A DNA stretch of 64,000 bases, taken from Craterostigma plantagineum (Eukaryota > Streptophyta > Magnoliopsida > Lamiales > Linderniaceae). Below are positions 22,857 through 36,915 of the stretch, in pieces; the first letter of the stretch is position 1; each line of letters opens with the position of its first letter. Below the pieces are notes generated by a model that was given only the letters and a program-made list of their open reading frames with translations, had not been told where the DNA came from and made no database searches. Position numbers and translations under genes: made by a program. The stretch is taken from the NCBI GenBank assembly GCA_027422505.1, contig JAPQWV010001075.1, positions 1-64,000 of the forward strand, given 5' to 3'.

Positions 22857-24129
22857 TCAAGCAGCAGAAGGCGCAGGTATGTAAGAAACCGCAGGCTCGG
22901 GCATGGAAGCCATAATCGAAGGCTTCGACAAGTTATTATTAGCAGCCGAAGTTTCTTCTTCTTCATCTGCCTTGTAATCTAATGACTCGTCGCTGTAAAC
23001 ATCCCACCATTTTTCCACGAGCATTTTGATGTCTTCTCTGTCCATGTTCGCTTCAACGCCAGTGTACCTCCATGGCTTCGATCCCTTTCAATCGAATTAA
23101 CACTTAAATTCACTGGTAAAATGGGGGAAAGGAAGAAAGAGTTCGCTGTAAGAAAAAAAAAGAAAACTTACAGCTGCGCAGTAGTGGACAACCTTAACCT
23201 TCTCAAGCTCGACGTTTTCAGGGTGGCGCCAGAGCATCGCCAGTACGAGGTTGTACACGAGTGGGATTGGCTTGTATATGGGATTGAAGAACATGTTCAA
23301 GAAATCCTACGATCGCCATGTTTTTTCCATGTTTAATCACTCAAAAAAGTCAAAGCAGGGAACCAATATTCGAATTCTTTCATTACCTGCTCGGCAAACG
23401 GCGTAGGTGGGTGATGCGAAGTGTCTCCAAGAGATCCTCGTACGTGGCCTTGCTGGGCTCGAAGACGAACATCCCAGCGTTGAAGTACAGCGGCGGCGGC
23501 GGCGAGCCCATCTCCTCGGCGGGCCAGGCCACCTTGTCGGGACACTGCTGGCAGTAGCCGATGGAGTACTGCTTCGAATGGCTCCACGTTTTCTCGCAGA
23601 AGCAGTCCATGACGGCGTAGAAATAGCCGTTGGGAGTTTCGAGGAGGTGGTCTATGTTGTCGTACACTTGTATGTCGGCGTCGAGGTACACCATCTTGCT
23701 GTACTCCTCGAACTGCGTGCAGTGCAGAGAAGCAGTTGTATGTAATAACAACAAAACTACTGAAAAAAAAAATAGAAGATCCCATCTCTGTTCTTGAAAA
23801 GGGCGTGGCTTACGTACGTTCCATATCCGAAGCTTGGAGTAGTTGATGACGTAATAAGCCATGGCGAATTGGACCTGATTTTCCGGCGGGTATATGGGTT
23901 CGATCTCCTTGACGACGCAGCCCTGAGACCTGAGAATTTCGCGGTGGTCGTCGGGGACGTCGGGCAAGATGGCGACGACTAAGGGGTAAGAGCTCTTCAC
24001 CTTCCTTAAACCCTTGGCCAAGCCTATCACGCCCTTGACGTAGTCGCCGTTGCCGGCCAAGAATGTTACGTAGGCTTTTTTATTGTCTGGTATTTTCGTG
24101 GGGAAGTTGACGTTGAGCTCAGGCGCCAT
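22857..24129 (-). CDS. GOLS: Galactinol synthase (GT8)
   Basis: Exons 23818-24129, 23387-23712, 23172-23306 and 22857-23084 give a protein of about 333 residues, the normal length. N-terminal: AYVTFLAGNGDYVKGVIGLA. The metal-binding DxD lies in MVYLDADIQVYDNIDHLL. YFNAGMFVFEPS and DFLNMFFNPIYKPIP follow. The C-terminus APSAA is the family's hallmark pentapeptide. It transfers galactose from UDP-galactose to myo-inositol, the first committed step of raffinose-family oligosaccharide synthesis in the cytosol. Exon 2 is one base short of frame near 23400 (CCC where CCCC would restore PPTPFAEQ). All introns are GT-AG. Confidence 0.95.
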
Positions 24130-24181
24130 TTTTGTCGAGTTCTTCTCCCTTACTGTCTTCTTTCATTGTGATTTGAGGTGG

Positions 24182-24190
24182 TTTATATAG
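24182..24190 (-). promoter_or_regulatory. TATA box of galactinol synthase
   Basis: The minus strand reads CTATATAAAC about 55 bases upstream of the start codon at 24129, followed by a short leader. Confidence 0.65.
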
Positions 24191-24199
24191 AGAAGAGAG

Positions 24200-25718
24200 G
24201 TGAGGTGATATGTGGTTCAAATGCTCCCCAAATGAAATGCAAATGCACATCCGTGCATGTTAGCATGTGGATTTCGTTTAGGTGTATTTATCTATTTATT
24301 TTTCGTTATTGTGAATAATATCTTCATTGCTGTTTTATATGTGGGGAAAAAGAAAGTATTGGGGAGTGTGAACACATTACACAACTTCATCTTCTTAATC
24401 TCATTATCGTTCCTTATCACAAGGATAGGGACAATGTGGAAATATGCAATTGAAATGGACGATATACTATATTATTCTATTGCTTTATTCTTCTCCGCTT
24501 TTTATTCGTTATGGTAGTTTTTTTTTAGAACTCATTTGGCATTATCTTGGCGAGTAATCTGTTTCAATAAGGAAAATTGGACGAGAAGATAGGAGAGAGG
24601 CAAGTAACTATTTGGAATTCATTAGAAAAGAGATATATGTATTTGTTAAGCCCCTACGTACAACCCTTTCAATTCAACATTATCTTTGTCGAAAAAGCCA
24701 CTATAGTGGATTGAATAATTGAACCAAGTGACGTAGTATATCCAAATTAAAACATGTGATGGATCGGTGAGCCAATTATAAAAATTATACGTTTGCGGAA
24801 AAGAACATTTAAATAACCTCCATCTAATGTTTGGGGACGTAAGACGACTATCATCGTGTGACATGCAAATCATGATCACGATTAACGTCATAACGATTGT
24901 GTTTTTCTTGTCTTTATTATATGGCGCTTTATTTCGCACTCCTTGGTTTCCCCGAAATGCATACGATATCATTTATGTATTGACTTGACCTGGACATACA
25001 TTTATTGATTCGATACATATAATTGCGAATAAAGAAAGAATATTAATTCACAAAAAACCAAGCCAACCCCGAATAGAATATTCAACCTTTTTATCGCTAC
25101 CATTAAAAAATGATGCAAAAGACAAATTCAGAATGATACACAAACTTGCACAACTGTTCAAAGGACATACGGCACGATATACAAAAATTATAATTATATC
25201 CGTATATATGCCTCAAAGATTTCCTGTAATTGGAACCATAGCTTTGTCATGCAAAAGGGTTCCCATTTTGGGATGCGATTCACGGGCTAGTGGTTCCGTA
25301 ACTATAAATTAAAATATATTTTCTATAATATGAAAATATACCGATACATACATGTATGAAGATAAGCTGGAATTAATTTAAGAGGAGGTTCTTTCTCCTC
25401 TCCGACTTGATGATTTACATGTTTCCTCAGGCGTTTTGTGAACGGAAAAATATACGAAGTAAAATATTTCAGGCAGCACAAAGGCACGAAAAACAAATAC
25501 AGACAGCAGCGAAGTTACATTCGATACTAAGAAATGCTTGCAAGAAATCACTGCACAGCCAAATGTAAAACTCCTAAGCACCATCTTCATCAAAACAAAT
25601 CCATCATAATATAATAAAAAGAAACATAGGTTCACAGATACCAACCATTATATAGTATATAAAAGACTAGATCAAGACTTGGCCGCAGCCATTGAAGGCA
25701 AACTCCCGATAAAGCACA
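24200..25718. other. Intergenic region with ARF1 3' UTR
   Basis: AT-rich DNA; the right end (about 25.4-25.7 kb) presumably contains the 3' UTR of ARF1. No other gene or repeat recognised. Confidence 0.4.
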
Positions 25719-26889
<1,171 letters not shown>

Positions 26890-27629
26890 CTAAGAAAGAT
26901 AATGTGAGATGCAATCAAATAGTCAGAGAAAGTAACAGATTCAACAATGGAATAAGTGTCCACAAGCACTAACGTCCCACACACGTCAACATTCATAGGA
27001 GATGTAGTATTTGGGCAGAGCTTCAAGCAGAACAAGGATATCTAATCACAGAGTTTATTAGGCGATGTGTCTTTAACAACGCAAAATAGGTAAGTGCAAC
27101 TCGTCAAACTCTACCAGAAGATTTGTAATTTCCGTTAAAATTTCATTCTTCACAAATCCTTTATCAAATGTAACAAAACAAGATATACAACAAGATCATG
27201 AACTGCATATTTATATGCGTCCCGAGAAAACAACATCAAAGCTCAACCAGATCAACTCGATCTACTAACACAATTCAATAGCAGAAGCTGTCGATAAATA
27301 GCCAACATTCAGATTTGAAAACACAGTTTTATATTCCTATCCTAGATCCACGAGATCAACACAGCTAAAACGATCATTTTCCAGATCAGACATAGAAAAC
27401 ATGATAATCTCGGCAGCTAGCGGGGCGGGGGGTCATCTCAACGGAAACGAAGCCCAAAATAAAACTCGCAGAAAACACACGTATGAAAAATAAAACGGCG
27501 ATCGAAATCATCTTCATACCTGACGTTGAGAGATCTAAACTGCAACCTAGAGAGAGCCGGTGATTTTGTCGATGTGTATGTGCGCGAGAGAGATTCGTGG
27601 GTTCGCCTCAGAATTACGCGAACAGGTTT

Positions 27630-27640
27630 TTATATATAAA
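27630..27640 (-). promoter_or_regulatory. TATA box of ARF1
   Basis: The minus strand reads TTTATATATAAAAACC just upstream of the inferred 5' UTR exon (27526-27600), whose donor is CAG|GTATGA. Spacing fits a transcription start near 27605. Confidence 0.55.
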
Positions 27641-27659
27641 ACTATTTTCGTGGGAGGAA

Positions 27660-28084
27660 ATTTAATCGTTAATATTCCATGCTTCTCGAAACATTTTAGC
27701 TTAAATGTCCCTTGTGCCCCTAATCTAAACGTCTCCACGGCGTTGATTTGTACTTGAACCGCTTGACGCGTCGTGAAATTCTGACCTGGATTCCGATATG
27801 GACGCTCAAGGTTATTTTCGTAATAAGTCAATTGTTTAGTCGTCCCCACGATGAGCAATCATAATAAATAGAAATATTATTTCCTCCCAAGTAGTTGTGC
27901 ATATACTATCCCATCGTTATTATTGCATATTATAATTTAGATCAAAGGGCCAGCCAATAACTTACTGCGAAATTGCCGACCACATTATATATAAATATTA
28001 TTTAATATAATAATCACAGTCTGTCCCTCACTCACAAAATATACAGATACTTCGTTATATAAAAATCTTGCTATGTATATTATT
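27660..28084. other. Intergenic region between ARF1 promoter and polygalacturonase
   Basis: Nothing coding recognised. The left part is the ARF1 upstream region, the right part the polygalacturonase 3' UTR side. Confidence 0.4.
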
Positions 28085-30637
28085 TCACTCACTGTAGCAA
28101 GAATCGCCATCTCTCTGTAGTTTGTTGTTCTGACGTTTCCCCGTCATCAAGCAATCCACCGCCGGCACGGTGGGAGTGTAAAGCTGACCGAAAGTTTTCC
28201 AGCAGTAAGGACCGAACATGTGATACTTCTCCGGCCGCGGCGTCAGCTGTACGTTGCTCAAGGTCACGTCGGTGCACGGCGCGTCGTCGCTGCACGCCAA
28301 GTGCACGGGCTTCACCGTGTACGTCCCTCTGATGTTCGCGTAGCTGATCCCGACAAGGCGACGGCCGCCGTCTGATTCTTGCACTTGGCCTTGTCGCAGT
28401 AGAATTGGTCGATCACGATCGGCAGCTGCACTTCGGAGACTTGGATGTTGGAGAACTGTACGCCTCGTACGGATCCAGAACCTCCCTGGATGGAATTTTT
28501 TAGGGTGCGTTTTGGATTGATTATTCTGTTAATTGTGTGTGTGTGTGTGTGTTGATTTTACCTGCCACGTCTTGATTCGGACGCCGTTCATGGTGTTTCG
28601 CATGGTGACGTCGCGGACTGTGATGTTCGATACGCAGGCCTTGGTGTTGTCTTTGCCAAGCCCGCCGATGCTTATGCCGTGGCCTGGGCCGCAGTTGATG
28701 TTGTGTATGTACACGTTGGTGCATCCCGTTTGTATTGAGACGCAGTCGTCACCTGCACATAACAGCACGCAATGTGTTCGAAGAAATGACGAGGAGAAAA
28801 TGTGGTTTCTAGAAATCGCATTTACAGAGGGCAGAGTTAAGGTCATGTAACTCACCGCAGCCAAGATTGGAACTGCGAATGAGCACGTCTTTAGAGTTCT
28901 GCAGATGAATCCCATCAGTGTTAGGGCTATCGCCCGGCGACGAGGCGGTGAAGTTGTAGACGGAAACACCAATGCAATTGTCGAACTTCAAATGGCATTG
29001 CGGGCTGTTTTTGATGGTTATGCCCGTCACTGTAACGTTGAAGCTTCCATAGAACCTTAGCGCCTGTATTTGTTTGGTAAGTTCCTATGAACAATTATCA
29101 AGATTGGATTTTTTCTTTTTTCCGAGAAGTGTGAATTGGTTCTTACAGTTGGCTTTATGCTTGGCATCTTGCTAGAAAGCGAGCTCCTCATCTGCACCAC
29201 AAGGAATAACTCTTCAGTTAAGAATAAGAAAGACGACAGACAACCTTAAACTCCTTAAACTCAGATAAGGACTGATGAAGATCGAGGTTGTTACAGGAAG
29301 TTGAGGCTTTTGTGGGAAAGATCCGTTTAAAGGGATGATGATCTTCGATTGATCATCAAAGGGATCATGGCCGCCATCGGCGTAAGTTTCCTGCCACCAT
29401 ACAGCTCCATTCCCATCAATGGTGCCACTTCCCCTTATTGTAAGCCCAACGAGCTTCGTGAATTCGAGCCATTGAAGAAGGCCCGAGCCCCAACTGCTCG
29501 AGCTCGTCGGCGCGACAATTTTCCCATTTAGCTGCAGAAAAAAGATGCAGAAACAGGTTTTTATCAAATTCAAGAAAATCAAATTTCTCCCTTTCAATAC
29601 TCGTGTAAGAAAGTTACCTGGAAAACTATGTCCTTTTGGCAATAGGGACCCGAAAATGAGATGGGTCCAACGAGGAATACATAACGTGCTGGGACATTGA
29701 TCACTGATCCCTCAACTTTACAAGCAGCAGCCCAAGCACCTTGGAAAGCCTGAATTTTTATGTTTTTCAAGAACAACTTAAAGTTTCAATTTTTTTTTTT
29801 ATACTTGAATATAATATGATACTTGGACAGCACACACTTTTTTGGAGTATTACAGTTTGACACCACACTGTTGTTAGTTTTAGCTTTGGAACAAAGTCTG
29901 GTAAGCATTTAAGTGGACCACCATGATCCTTTTGTCTACTTCTGAATCAATTCTATATTCTACACCTTTTAGCCACAATTCTTACCAGGGCTCGTGTCTA
30001 CAAGGCGAGAAAGTTCCCTTTATTTTTTAATTCAACTCAATGCCTTTTACATCTACAGCTGGAAAACGTGGGACAACTACCTACTCTTCGAACGTTATAC
30101 TTCAGCTATCTATACGCCCCATCAGGTCGATAATGTTTACTTCTATATGATATCATCATGCTCTGCTATCGAATGACAAAATGTGGAAGATCTTATACGT
30201 AATAACAACGAAATGAAAACGTTGGGTTGTACTAAAACAGAACAAATGTGTCAAGAACCAAGCTAGTGTTCATAATGGACAGCTTAGGCAACACACCTTA
30301 GTGTCAACTGTTTTTCCATCGCCTTTAGCTCCGAAATCCAAGACGTCGAACACCTTCAGGCGATGTGCGTTGTCATTACCGTATCCTTTCTTTGGAGACT
30401 GTGGCGTCTGCTTCGCCTTTGCATTGCCTTTGTGATTATGACGATGATCGTTGCCGCCCTTCTTCTTATACAGAGAAGAAGATGGGATATTTGAGCTTCG
30501 TGCCCTTATTATTCTCCAGTGCTTGTTGCCTACTCTTCTTGTTCTTGCATTGCAGGTGTTTGTAATGTTTGGACAGAGGAAGAGTAAGGAAACTATTGAG
30601 ATGAGAAATGTGAGGTTCTAAAGCAAAAACCACCCAT
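28085..30637 (-). CDS. Polygalacturonase, GH28
   Basis: Seven exons: 30297-30637, 29618-29749, 29295-29531, 29147-29191, 28856-29063, 28562-28752, 28085-28485. The start MGGFCFR is followed, one base out of frame, by a hydrophobic signal peptide ([15 protein letters not shown]). [15 protein letters not shown] opens the catalytic domain. All four GH28 motifs are present: [32 protein letters not shown] and RIKTWQ, so the catalytic Asp and His residues are intact. The C-terminal Cys-rich part ends GDSCYSE. It hydrolyses homogalacturonan in the cell wall. Frame breaks are near 30617 (AA for AAA) and 28348. A (GT)n tract sits in intron 6 close to its donor. Confidence 0.92.
28534..28552. repeat. 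(GT)n microsatellite in polygalacturonase intron 6
   Basis: About nine GT dinucleotides, ending about eight bases from the intron's 5' end (28561 on the minus strand). Length variation here could affect splicing. Confidence 0.85.
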
Positions 30638-30732
30638 GACGATACGATGATCGAAAGGTGGTGTGTAGTATATTACTGAAGGCCAATTGCTTTATTTCTC
30701 GCTGCTGTTTGCCATAGTAGAGAAGAGAGTGG

Positions 30733-30746
30733 CTTTATATATATAG
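30733..30746 (-). promoter_or_regulatory. TATA box of polygalacturonase
   Basis: The minus strand reads CTATATATATAAAGCC about 100 bases upstream of the ATG at 30637. Confidence 0.6.
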
Positions 30747-30759
30747 CCGAGGATCTCAG

Positions 30760-32590
30760 TGTATTTAGCAGCCCACGCCTTATGTGATTTTTTTTTTCTT
30801 TTGCTAAAAGGTTGATTTAGATCATTATAAATTAGTCGATTTGTCTTAAGATATACTAAACGAACAAACGTGCGAAGTTAAGATTATTTACATTAACATG
30901 TCTCCTTTTTGTTCAACTGGGATATGATTCCGTATATGTATTCTCACCATACGTACTTTCATATCGTCCTTAAACTGTTCCCCTTGGTCTCATAAATTTG
31001 ATAATATTCTATGTTTGTTAATTAAAGTTACGTTATGTAATTCGAAAAAAAAAAAAAGAAATTCGTAGAAGACAGACACGTGAGTGGGGCTATAGATTGT
31101 CAATGTCAAGCAAGGGCACTTATCTGATTAGAACAGCACTCACATGGAGTCCTCTCTTCTCTTCACGGGATTTATTATTTTATTTTCGTACTATGGTCTT
31201 CTTAACCACGTCTCAAATTATAATAATTATTCTTTTACATATATGGTTAAGCCCTAACTGTAATATGCTGACGTCACGATGAATAGAAACTCTCCACGTG
31301 TCCAGCCTCTGGACAGCAACTCATTGAGTATATCATATAAGAGTCGTTTAGAAAGGTAAAAAAGAAAATCGACTCATGCAAGAAATTGCGAGTTTAAGTT
31401 CAATTGATTTACTATAAGGTTACGATTTCTCTCTTAAAAGATTGTGCATTTCTTTTAGGGTTTCACCTGAAAAAATAAATTGTAGGACTTTCGGGGCGCT
31501 GACTTTTGACATGGCTATATTGACTTTCGTCACAAAAGTCTAATTAATTTCTTCACCCCTTGCCCTTTATTCATTTTACGCACATATTCGTGTCTTTTTT
31601 GTATTATATTATATAAATCGATTATTGGACAAGAACCAAAACGTGACAAAAAGATTCAATTAATTATACTCTCACAGACTGTACTACATAGTTTGCGCTT
31701 CGCATGTGAAGCTTCAGTTAATAAGAGGCTTTTTTTTGCCTGTGAAATTATGTGTACAAATCACATCCATCCATGTGTTTCACGAATTCAAAGAATTGGT
31801 GTGTTTTCCTTGTCATTATCTATTTGGCCGTATTCTTAGGGTTTGTGAAATACGTGGCATCATCTAGTTGGGCGAGGCTATAAAATTAAAAACAAGCCTT
31901 CACGGACGTTGCTTTTGCTTTTAGGGCCTACATTTTTTTTTTCTTTTTCTATTTACCATACTATTTATTTTTGTCTCGTATTCAGATGTTACCAATCATT
32001 CAAGCTAGTATATGAATATCTATAGAGGTTATATATGAACATGTATAGAGCTCACTGCTCAGACTATCTAAATCATTTTATTTCTATTTTGACAATAATA
32101 AGCTCGTGAAGATGGGTAGGTATAGTGGTATAATGCATGTTAATAATAATTATTAAAAGATATATGACTTGAGTCTCCGAGCTGTAATGTTCTATTACCA
32201 TGCATGTGTTGACAAAAGGTTTGTTTATAACTTTATACTAATCGATCTTAACAGCGAATAAAGCTTAAACACACTTGCCAAAGATCTTGGAGGGTGCCTC
32301 ATTCACAATCACATAATAAACACTTTTTTCATGATAATATATTTTATATTTATGATTTTAGGTTGTATGAAGCTTCATAACTCTCTGCCAGGGAATAGGA
32401 TCATGGAATTGGGCCCATAACGTATTGGACTCAAATAAGCCCATTTAGTTCCTTCGGGCTTTTCAGAATGCAGCCCATTTAGGCCACTGCGTCCACTTTT
32501 TTTTAGTAATCTTTTTCTTCATCGTTTAATAGTGACGCTTGTCGCTTTCGCTTCCATTGAATTTTTACAGCAACCTCGTCGAATCGAACG
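30760..32590. other. Divergent intergenic region between polygalacturonase and RBM48
   Basis: AT-rich, with no gene recognised. Both flanking genes are transcribed away from it, so it holds both promoters. Confidence 0.4.
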
Positions 32591-34143
32591 ATGCCCAAAT
32601 ACAAAGACGAGCCTCGTGCAGTTCGCGTGTATACGGTCTGCGATGAATCGAAGTATGTGATATTATTTTTCTTTTTCTTTCGAGCTATAGGCTATTTTGA
32701 GGTGATAGTAATTTCTTGACCGTTCTTTGATTCTTTTTTTTTTCGTTTTCCTGTTATACGCAGATACCTTGTTGTGAGGAATGTTCCTTCTCTGGGTTGT
32801 GGTGACGAGCTCTTGAAACTGTTCTCTACTTATGGGCCAGTTGACGAGTGAGTAGATAGATTTTCATATGAATTCTCTACTGGTTAAAATCTTGGAGTTC
32901 TTTGTACAGTGAGTTGGATTGGTTGTCCCAGCTGATTCATGAGCTTATCTCATATTGCTGTTTTCTTCTGCATTAAATGGCTCTGTGAATTATTTTAACC
33001 AAGAAACAGAACTGGTTAGAATTTAATTATCAGAATTGCTGTCAATTTAGTGGGCGAAATCTTTCTGGGCAATGGAATTCTTGATGTAATTGTGAGTATT
33101 GAATTGTCTTCAGATGTAAGCCGATGGATGCTGAAGATTGCGAGGCATATACAGATGTTTATTGGATAAAGTTTCGCCAAATCAACAACGCCAGGTCACC
33201 AATTGTATAGGAAAATGAGTTTTCGACATTATTTCGTTGAAATTGCGACTCCTAAATCTCTTGACAGGTTTGCGAAAAGAAAGCTTGATGAGTCCGTTTT
33301 CCTTGGGAATCGAATCCAAATAACATACGCACCACAGTACGAGAGCCTCAACGATACAAAAGAGAAGTTGGAAGGGAGGAGAAAGGAGGTATTAGCAAGA
33401 TTAAACCGTAAGTTGTTAATTCTTTCCCAGTTTAATTATTACATTCGATATCATGCTCGGTGACGATTTCTGATTTTAGTTTATTAATTTTTCAGCTAGA
33501 AAACCCAAAGGGCCTTCAGACACGATTCGCGAGCCTTCCTCAGTTTCAAATCCCATTCTGATGACTAATACGTTATCGCATACAACCACTGCAGTTCAAA
33601 GGTACCCTTCAAAACTATCATTGCAAAGATTTATAACTGTTCGCGCCTCACACCATGTAAGAACAAGGTGATTTCGTCCTGTCTTTTCTTGCAGGGAAAT
33701 GAGGGAGTAGATATCCAATGCCCAGGCCTCTACTTCTCCCATGGAATCTTTTACCCTCAATAAGGTTAGTTTACGAAGAAATACTAGTGGTAATCGTGCA
33801 ATGAAAATGTGTCGACTCTTTAGGATCATTTCGATTGGCTTTTATATCAGGAATATTTCCGGATAGAATCGATGAATCAGACGGTTCATATGGTGAGGGA
33901 GAAACTGAACAAGGTGAGCCAATCGAATGCATTTTAGCCCCTCTGTTTCTGTTCGTTTTGCCCATTTATGTCGCAGTTTATCATGTCGGCGGTTTTCGGT
34001 TTCAGATACAATCAGGCGTTGAACATCATCCTGGTTCTTCCAAAAGGGCTCGTTCTGATAACAGAAGAAGATATAACAGCATTTTTTTGCGTTCCAAAAT
34101 CATGTTGTTGACAGTCAAGTATCTTAGAGAGGGAGATATTTGA
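32591..34143 (+). CDS. RBM48: RBM48-like RNA-binding protein (minor spliceosome factor)
   Basis: Exons 32591-32652, 32764-32847, 33114-33194, 33268-33407, 33496-33601, 33695-33764, 33824-33913 and from 34006. The protein begins MPKYKDEPRAVRVYTVCDES, then an RRM with YLVVRNVPSLGCGDELLKLF, DVYWIKFRQINNARFAKRKL and FLGNRIQITYAPQYESL. The region DWLLYQEYFRIESMNQTVHM with VREKLNK is also characteristic of RBM48. RBM48 works with ARMC7 in U12-type intron splicing in plants and animals. All exon phases join, but exon 6 contains an in-frame TAG (33708-33710) after EMRE. It is a single-base change from CAG. The last exon stays open to a TGA at 34141-34143; the true end could be earlier. Confidence 0.8.
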
Positions 34144-34889
34144 ATAGTTCCAGTAAATCATGTACTTATATGGTCGATGGGGTCGTTAGGTGAGATTTAT
34201 TATCATCCGCACAAGTTGTGTGTAAGTCTTATTATTTATTACATGCGCATGCTATTTAACATGTTTCAGTCAAATGCGAAACGAACATATGTCAAAGTCA
34301 AACAACAAATATTGTCCGTCCACTTTTCCAGGTCGTTTACTTTGTTCTTCTGTCAAAGTTATATCGGAATTCTACGGTGTGCGTACGTCGCATATTCTAG
34401 TGTCTATCTGACTTGATATCTATCTTGGATTCTTTTTCTCCTGTTCGCTCGCAGAACGGGAAAATCACATATAAAGTGGGGTCTTTTTCGAGGCCCCAAG
34501 AGCAGGAAATTCAGGTAAAATCGCTCGCTTCAATCTTTACGTTTGCCCTTTCTATTTTCCTTGCAGCTGATAAAGGAGAGATCTTTCTTTCTTTTTCTAC
34601 TCTTTAGCTTTGTTTACTACGTGGGGTTTTAAGATTGTTGGCCGATGTTTGGACCAAGCTGCAACAGTTGAATATGTTATCTTTTAGAAATGTGATTGGG
34701 TCGCGTTTCTCTGTTCTTAAAGCATATTATTAGCTGATATTTTGAATATCGTTATGGGTCAGATTATTAGCTGATATTCCGAACCATGTATCCATAATTC
34801 CATATGTGCATTCGTATTTCCAAGACATGATAAAAAATGAGATTTTTAACAGGGGTGTTTGCTCCTACGTAGAGAAGGAAGGAGCTTTA
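34144..34889. other. Region between RBM48 and the membrane-protein gene
   Basis: Likely RBM48 3' UTR followed by 5' UTR of the next gene. No separate gene is supported. Confidence 0.35.
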
Positions 34890-36597
34890 ATGGAAATTGA
34901 CACCACAGCTTCGAGTTATTGGTTGAACTGGAGATTCTTGCTCTGTGCAATATGGATTGTAATACTTATGGTTTCCTCCGCACTTATCATATGGAGAAAT
35001 GAAAGGCCAAGCAAACTCCAAAAACGAAAACGTGGGAGCGAAAAGGAGACAGCATCATCAAACGTATACAAGATCGACGCTTGGGGGACATGTTCTACAT
35101 CGATTCATCCCATTTTGCTCTTAATTTTTCGGGTTTTTGCTCTCTGCTGTATGCTTCCGTTGATCATAGCCGACGCTGTGGTGAGCGACGGTGAAGTTTT
35201 TAAGTTTTATACCGAGTAAGCCCTCTACAGTTCCATCCCTTCTTTCTTCCTTTTCATTCGTTTCTGTTAATTATTTGCTTTTGCTCATAAAAATGGCCAA
35301 AGTGATGGAGTTGAGCCTTTTCTTTGTGTGCTCTTTTGATGCTTGAAGGACATCTCCATGGGTTTTTGGTATGTTCATATGTCTGAATCCCACCATTTCT
35401 TTTGTTGCTTTTTGTTATGTGACAGGTGGACTTTCACGCTAGTTACAACCTATTTCTTGGTAAAATACTCATCCTAAAATCTGTTAAACTATAATATTCT
35501 GGTTTTTGGCTGGTATGAGGCGCAATATTTTCACTTAAGGCAATCGCTTGATTTTTTTGCAGCTAGGATCTGTAGTTCAGTTCGCGGGTGTCTCCGTTAT
35601 TCCAGGGAAAGGGCAGACGAAGAACGAGGCTCATACACAGCACCATTGCCTGGAGATAATAACCCAGACGAATCTCACGAAACTAATACCGAAACTCATC
35701 TGTCATGGAATATGCCTTGCAAATCATGTTTCAGGTATATATTATTTCCTCTATTCAATCATCCTCTTATCTGTTCAATCTTTTTCCTTTTTCTCTTTGT
35801 TTTTCGGTATTTAATTTATCTGCTGCTCTTTGTAGATGTGTGCTGGGGCTGTGGTGCTCACTGACATCGTCTTTTGGCTCGTTTTGTACCCTTTCCTAAT
35901 GCCGAAAACCTTCAAACTAAACTTCGTAAGCATTGTGTTCCAAAAAAAGAAAAAACGATAAAGCTAAGAAGCTAAAAAGCTATCGCCTTTGACGTATTTA
36001 AAAAATTCCTTTCTCGTCGCAGATCGCAACTTGCATGCATTCAGTGAATGCAGTCTTCCTCGTCGGCGAAATGGCCTTAAACAACCTGGTACTTCTTCGT
36101 ACAGCTAATGACTACTTGTAATATACGTTCCTTGCAAGAATCTAAGACGATTGTGGACTCTGTTACAGAAATTTCCTTTCTTTCGAATCGCTTACTTCTT
36201 CCTATGGACATGCGTTTACGTCATGTTTCAGTGGATTGTTCATGCCTGCGTCTCAACAAGGTATATATATATTTTATATAATATATGTACAAATATATAT
36301 ATTCTCTTCACTTCATCGCAAGAATCATATGATTTCTTTCTGAAATACTCACCTTTCTTCATTGTGACAGTTGGCCTTACTCTTTCCTGGATTTGTCGTC
36401 TGATTATGCTCCTGCTTGGTATGATTGCTGAGAACTTCCATTTGATTTTTCACAATATGGATAATTTAATCTCTTTTAATGGCTAAATTTCAATAATTAT
36501 TACAGGTATTTGGCTGTTGGGCTGCTGCATTTTCCATGCTTTGGGATCGATCTTTACTCTTCTTTTCACCGTGAAGCAACGTTTCCAATCTCGATAA
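34890..36597 (+). CDS. Multi-pass plant membrane protein of unknown function (AT1G10660/AT2G47115-like)
   Basis: Exon 1 (34890-35215) starts MEIDTTASSYWLNWRFLLCA with a TM helix (IWIVILMVSSALIIW), then ILLLIFRVFALCCMLPLIIA. Exon 2 (35426-35459) gives WTFTLVTTYFL, a signature of this plant family. Later exons (35563-35733, about 35837-35925, 36023-36088, 36170-36260, about 36371-36413, 36506-36597) encode MCAGAVVLTDIVFWLVLYPF, HSVNAVFLVGEMALNNL, FPFFRIAYFFLWTCVYVMF, QWIVHACVSTR and VGLLHFPC. Six or seven TM helices are expected. At least three one-base frame changes occur (near 35640, 35708 and 36538). The Arabidopsis relatives are uncharacterised; I propose no function. Confidence 0.7.
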
Positions 36598-36906
36598 CTA
36601 TTTATAAATATGTATTTGTAATTTTACAATTTCTTGAATACAAGAGCCAGCCCATTTTCGAATTGGGAAATTCTATATGCACCCTCAAACTATTATATAC
36701 ACTACTTAATTTATTTTAACTTAAATTTATTACAAAAAGTGAAATTTTCAATTTTCAAGACCACCAAATGGCCTTACTTTCAGTCTAATATTAGTTACTG
36801 TTGATTGTCATTTATTTTTCCAAATTATTCTTCTCTACTGTTTATTTATTATTTGTAGATAATTTTGCGGGTGTAGTAACAATGAATTAAACTAGTCATT
36901 TACATA
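36598..36906. other. Downstream region of the membrane-protein gene
   Basis: AT-rich sequence. Its right end (about 36886-36915) matches the tandem repeat that resumes at 37857. Confidence 0.4.
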
Positions 36907-36915
36907 ATTAAATAA
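36907..36915. repeat. 9-bp target-site duplication, left copy
   Basis: ATTAAATAA is found here and again at 37857-37865, at the two ends of the element 36916-37856. Confidence 0.65.
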
